A stretch of 14,397 nucleotides of DNA from a bacterium. Its GTDB lineage: Bacteria > Cyanobacteriota > Vampirovibrionia > Obscuribacterales > Obscuribacteraceae. The DNA is taken from contig JAUIJG010000093.1 of assembly GCA_030431355.1 (NCBI GenBank), positions 1 through 14,397 of the forward strand, given 5' to 3'. This document shows, piece by piece, positions 13,532-14,397 of this stretch; position 1 is the stretch's first letter; each line of letters starts with the position of its first letter. A program made the translations under genes and the position numbers. A model generated the notes under the pieces. That model was not told where the DNA came from and made no database searches. It worked only from the letters and a program-made list of their open reading frames with translations.

Positions 13532-13560
13532 TTGCCTGTCAATGCAATCCAGGCTATATT
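13532..13560 (+). promoter_or_regulatory. Sigma70-type promoter of the Rrf2 regulator
   Basis: TTGCCT at 13532-13537, a spacer of exactly 17 bp, and TATATT at 13555-13560. Transcription would begin near 13565-13567, just before operator-like site 2 and about 45 nt before the ATG at 13610. A perfect minus-strand TTGACA (13542-13537) overlaps it, but no good minus-strand -10 follows at the right distance. Confidence 0.6.
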
Positions 13561-13569
13561 AAGATTAAT

Positions 13570-13591
13570 TCTGGACATTCTTGTCCAGTTT
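13570..13591. promoter_or_regulatory. Operator-like site 2 (Rrf2 side)
   Basis: A perfect inverted repeat, CTGGACA and TGTCCAG around four bases, extended by TTT as in site 1. It covers the start of transcription predicted from the 13532-13560 promoter, an autorepression position. Confidence 0.65.
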
Positions 13592-13609
13592 ATTTTAAGT
13601 GGAGACCCT

Positions 13610-14029
13610 ATGATTTCTCAAACTGCCGAGTACGCTTTGCGGGCGATGGTTTTTCTTGCAATGAATTCTGAAAAGCCCCAGGTCACAGAATTGATTGCCT
13701 CTGGCACCAGGGTGCCAGGCAGCTATCTTTCAAAGGTTTTGCAAGCACTGTCTCGTGCAGGTCTGGTCAAATCCCAGAGAGGACTGGGTGGAGGATTCAC
13801 ACTTTCTAGTAGCCCGGACTCTATAACAATTCTCGAAATAGTCAACGCAGTCGATCCTATAAGGAGAATAGAAAAGTGCCCGCTTGACCTGGAATCTCAT
13901 GGTACGGTGCTCTGCGCTCTGCACAAAAGACTGGATCAATCAATCGAACTGGTTGAACAAGCATTTGAAAAAACCACTTTAGAAGAGATTCTCTCAAAGC
14001 CCACAGACTCAATCCCACTTTGTGAATAA
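13610..14029 (+). CDS. Rrf2-family transcriptional regulator (NsrR/IscR-like)
   Basis: 139 residues, the normal Rrf2 length. The N-terminal winged helix begins with the classic MISQTAEYALRAMVFLA; PGSYLSKVLQALSRAGLVKSQRGLGGGFTL is the recognition helix and wing. The cluster region reads RRIEKCPLDLESHGTVLCALHKRLD with Cys90 and Cys102, while NsrR and IscR have three Cys here; His97 or His105 could be a third ligand. A further Cys138 ends the protein. GGAG lies about six bases before the ATG at 13610; the frame is open back to 13469, but that extension encodes no Rrf2 sequence. Its place opposite the NO-defence operon and the two matching operators suggest it is the NO- or iron-sulfur-responsive regulator of both units. 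Confidence 0.92.
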   Translation: MISQTAEYALRAMVFLAMNSEKPQVTELIASGTRVPGSYLSKVLQALSRAGLVKSQRGLGGGFTLSSSPDSITILEIVNAVDPIRRIEKCPLDLESHGTVLCALHKRLDQSIELVEQAFEKTTLEEILSKPTDSIPLCE

Positions 14030-14043
14030 GAGAAGCAGATAAC

Positions 14044-14397
14044 CTAGTTAACTCGAAGCCACTTTGCTTCCTCGGCATGGGTCACCTTCACATCCGCCTG
14101 GGCCTGTATCACTTCCCCCCGGGAAAGAAAAGAGACACTATGGGAAGAAGCGGCAAATATCATTATTGATTCGGTTATGGGTTTAGTCACTTTTCGCTTC
14201 GAAACCCACTCAATTATGAAATTGGCACCACTGCCACCGGTGGTATCAAATTTGGGCACCACAAAATCGGCTGTGGCCATGGGGTCCACTTGCAAGGGTC
14301 TCCGGATGTACTCTTTTTCAAGACTGCCGTCGGTCCGGTAGTGCCTGACCGAAGTCAACAATATAGGCTCTTTGAAGTCAGTGTTCCTGATGCTGAC
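14044..14397 (-). CDS. DUF3124-type protein (partial, 5' end outside)
   Basis: The frame is open from the right edge; a TTG at 14361 is not the real start because conserved sequence continues upstream of it (VSIRNTDFKEPI at the window end). The 117 visible residues show the DUF3124 pattern as I remember it: SIRNTD, LTSVRHYRTDGSLEKEYI, LQVDPMATADFVVP, TTGGSGANFIIEW, and KPITESIMIF followed by VSFLSRGEVI. The family is uncharacterised and usually carries an N-terminal export signal, which would lie outside the window. The gene converges on the Rrf2 gene with a 14-bp gap, and no functional link to NO defence can be shown. Confidence 0.82.
   Translation of the reverse strand, partial: VSIRNTDFKEPILLTSVRHYRTDGSLEKEYIRRPLQVDPMATADFVVPKFDTTGGSGANFIIEWVSKRKVTKPITESIMIFAASSHSVSFLSRGEVIQAQADVKVTHAEEAKWLRVN

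Noticed and set aside
13469..13609. 47-codon extension in front of the Rrf2 regulator
   Set aside because: It would translate through the promoter and operators. The Rrf2 family begins at the MISQTAEYALRA methionine, which has its own binding site.

Overview
The window looks like chromosomal DNA from a free-living bacterium of moderate GC content. It contains no phage, transposon, tRNA or rRNA signature. My impression from protein style (long repeat-bearing proteins, many small secreted or disordered proteins of unknown function, and a quinol NO reductase beside Ric) is an Obscuribacterales/Melainabacteria-like genome. That placement is a recollection-based guess, not something the sequence proves.

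Left part (1-3976): the 3' end of an unidentified gene; an aldo/keto reductase; an 11-bp tandem array and a duplicated leader segment in front of a HipB-like HTH regulator that has no HipA partner; a convergent phytochelatin-synthase-like cysteine enzyme carrying an octapeptide repeat array inside its catalytic domain; an unidentified soluble protein; and a small secreted Gln-rich protein.

Middle part (3977-10128): a 922-residue Asp/Ala- and beta-repeat-rich protein on the minus strand, with a consensus promoter and a hairpin in its 5' leader. Two small plus-strand genes follow; they share a C-x11-C motif and look like diverged tandem paralogues. Next come an EamA-type transporter and a secreted protein with a helical domain and two 35-residue Pro/Gly repeats, both on the minus strand. 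The secreted protein has a convincing intrinsic terminator.

Right part (10129-14397): a nitric oxide defence module. On the minus strand lie a rubredoxin-like protein with an unusual Cys3His ligand set, the di-iron repair protein Ric, and a single-subunit quinol-dependent NO reductase, spaced like an operon. An Rrf2-family regulator is transcribed divergently. The shared intergenic region holds two near-identical TCTGGAC...TCCA operator-like sites, one close to each transcription unit, plus a good sigma70 promoter and a possible FNR/DNR-type box. The inferred logic is that the Rrf2 protein senses NO or iron-sulfur damage and controls itself and the operon; NorB then removes NO, Ric repairs damaged iron centres, and the rubredoxin moves electrons or metal. 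A DUF3124-type gene enters from the right edge on the minus strand.

The items most worth a second look are the His-substituted rubredoxin with its paired operators, the repeat-invaded phytochelatin-synthase homologue, the C-x11-C paralogue pair with the structured RNA between them, and the duplicated mini-ORF leader of the HipB-like gene.
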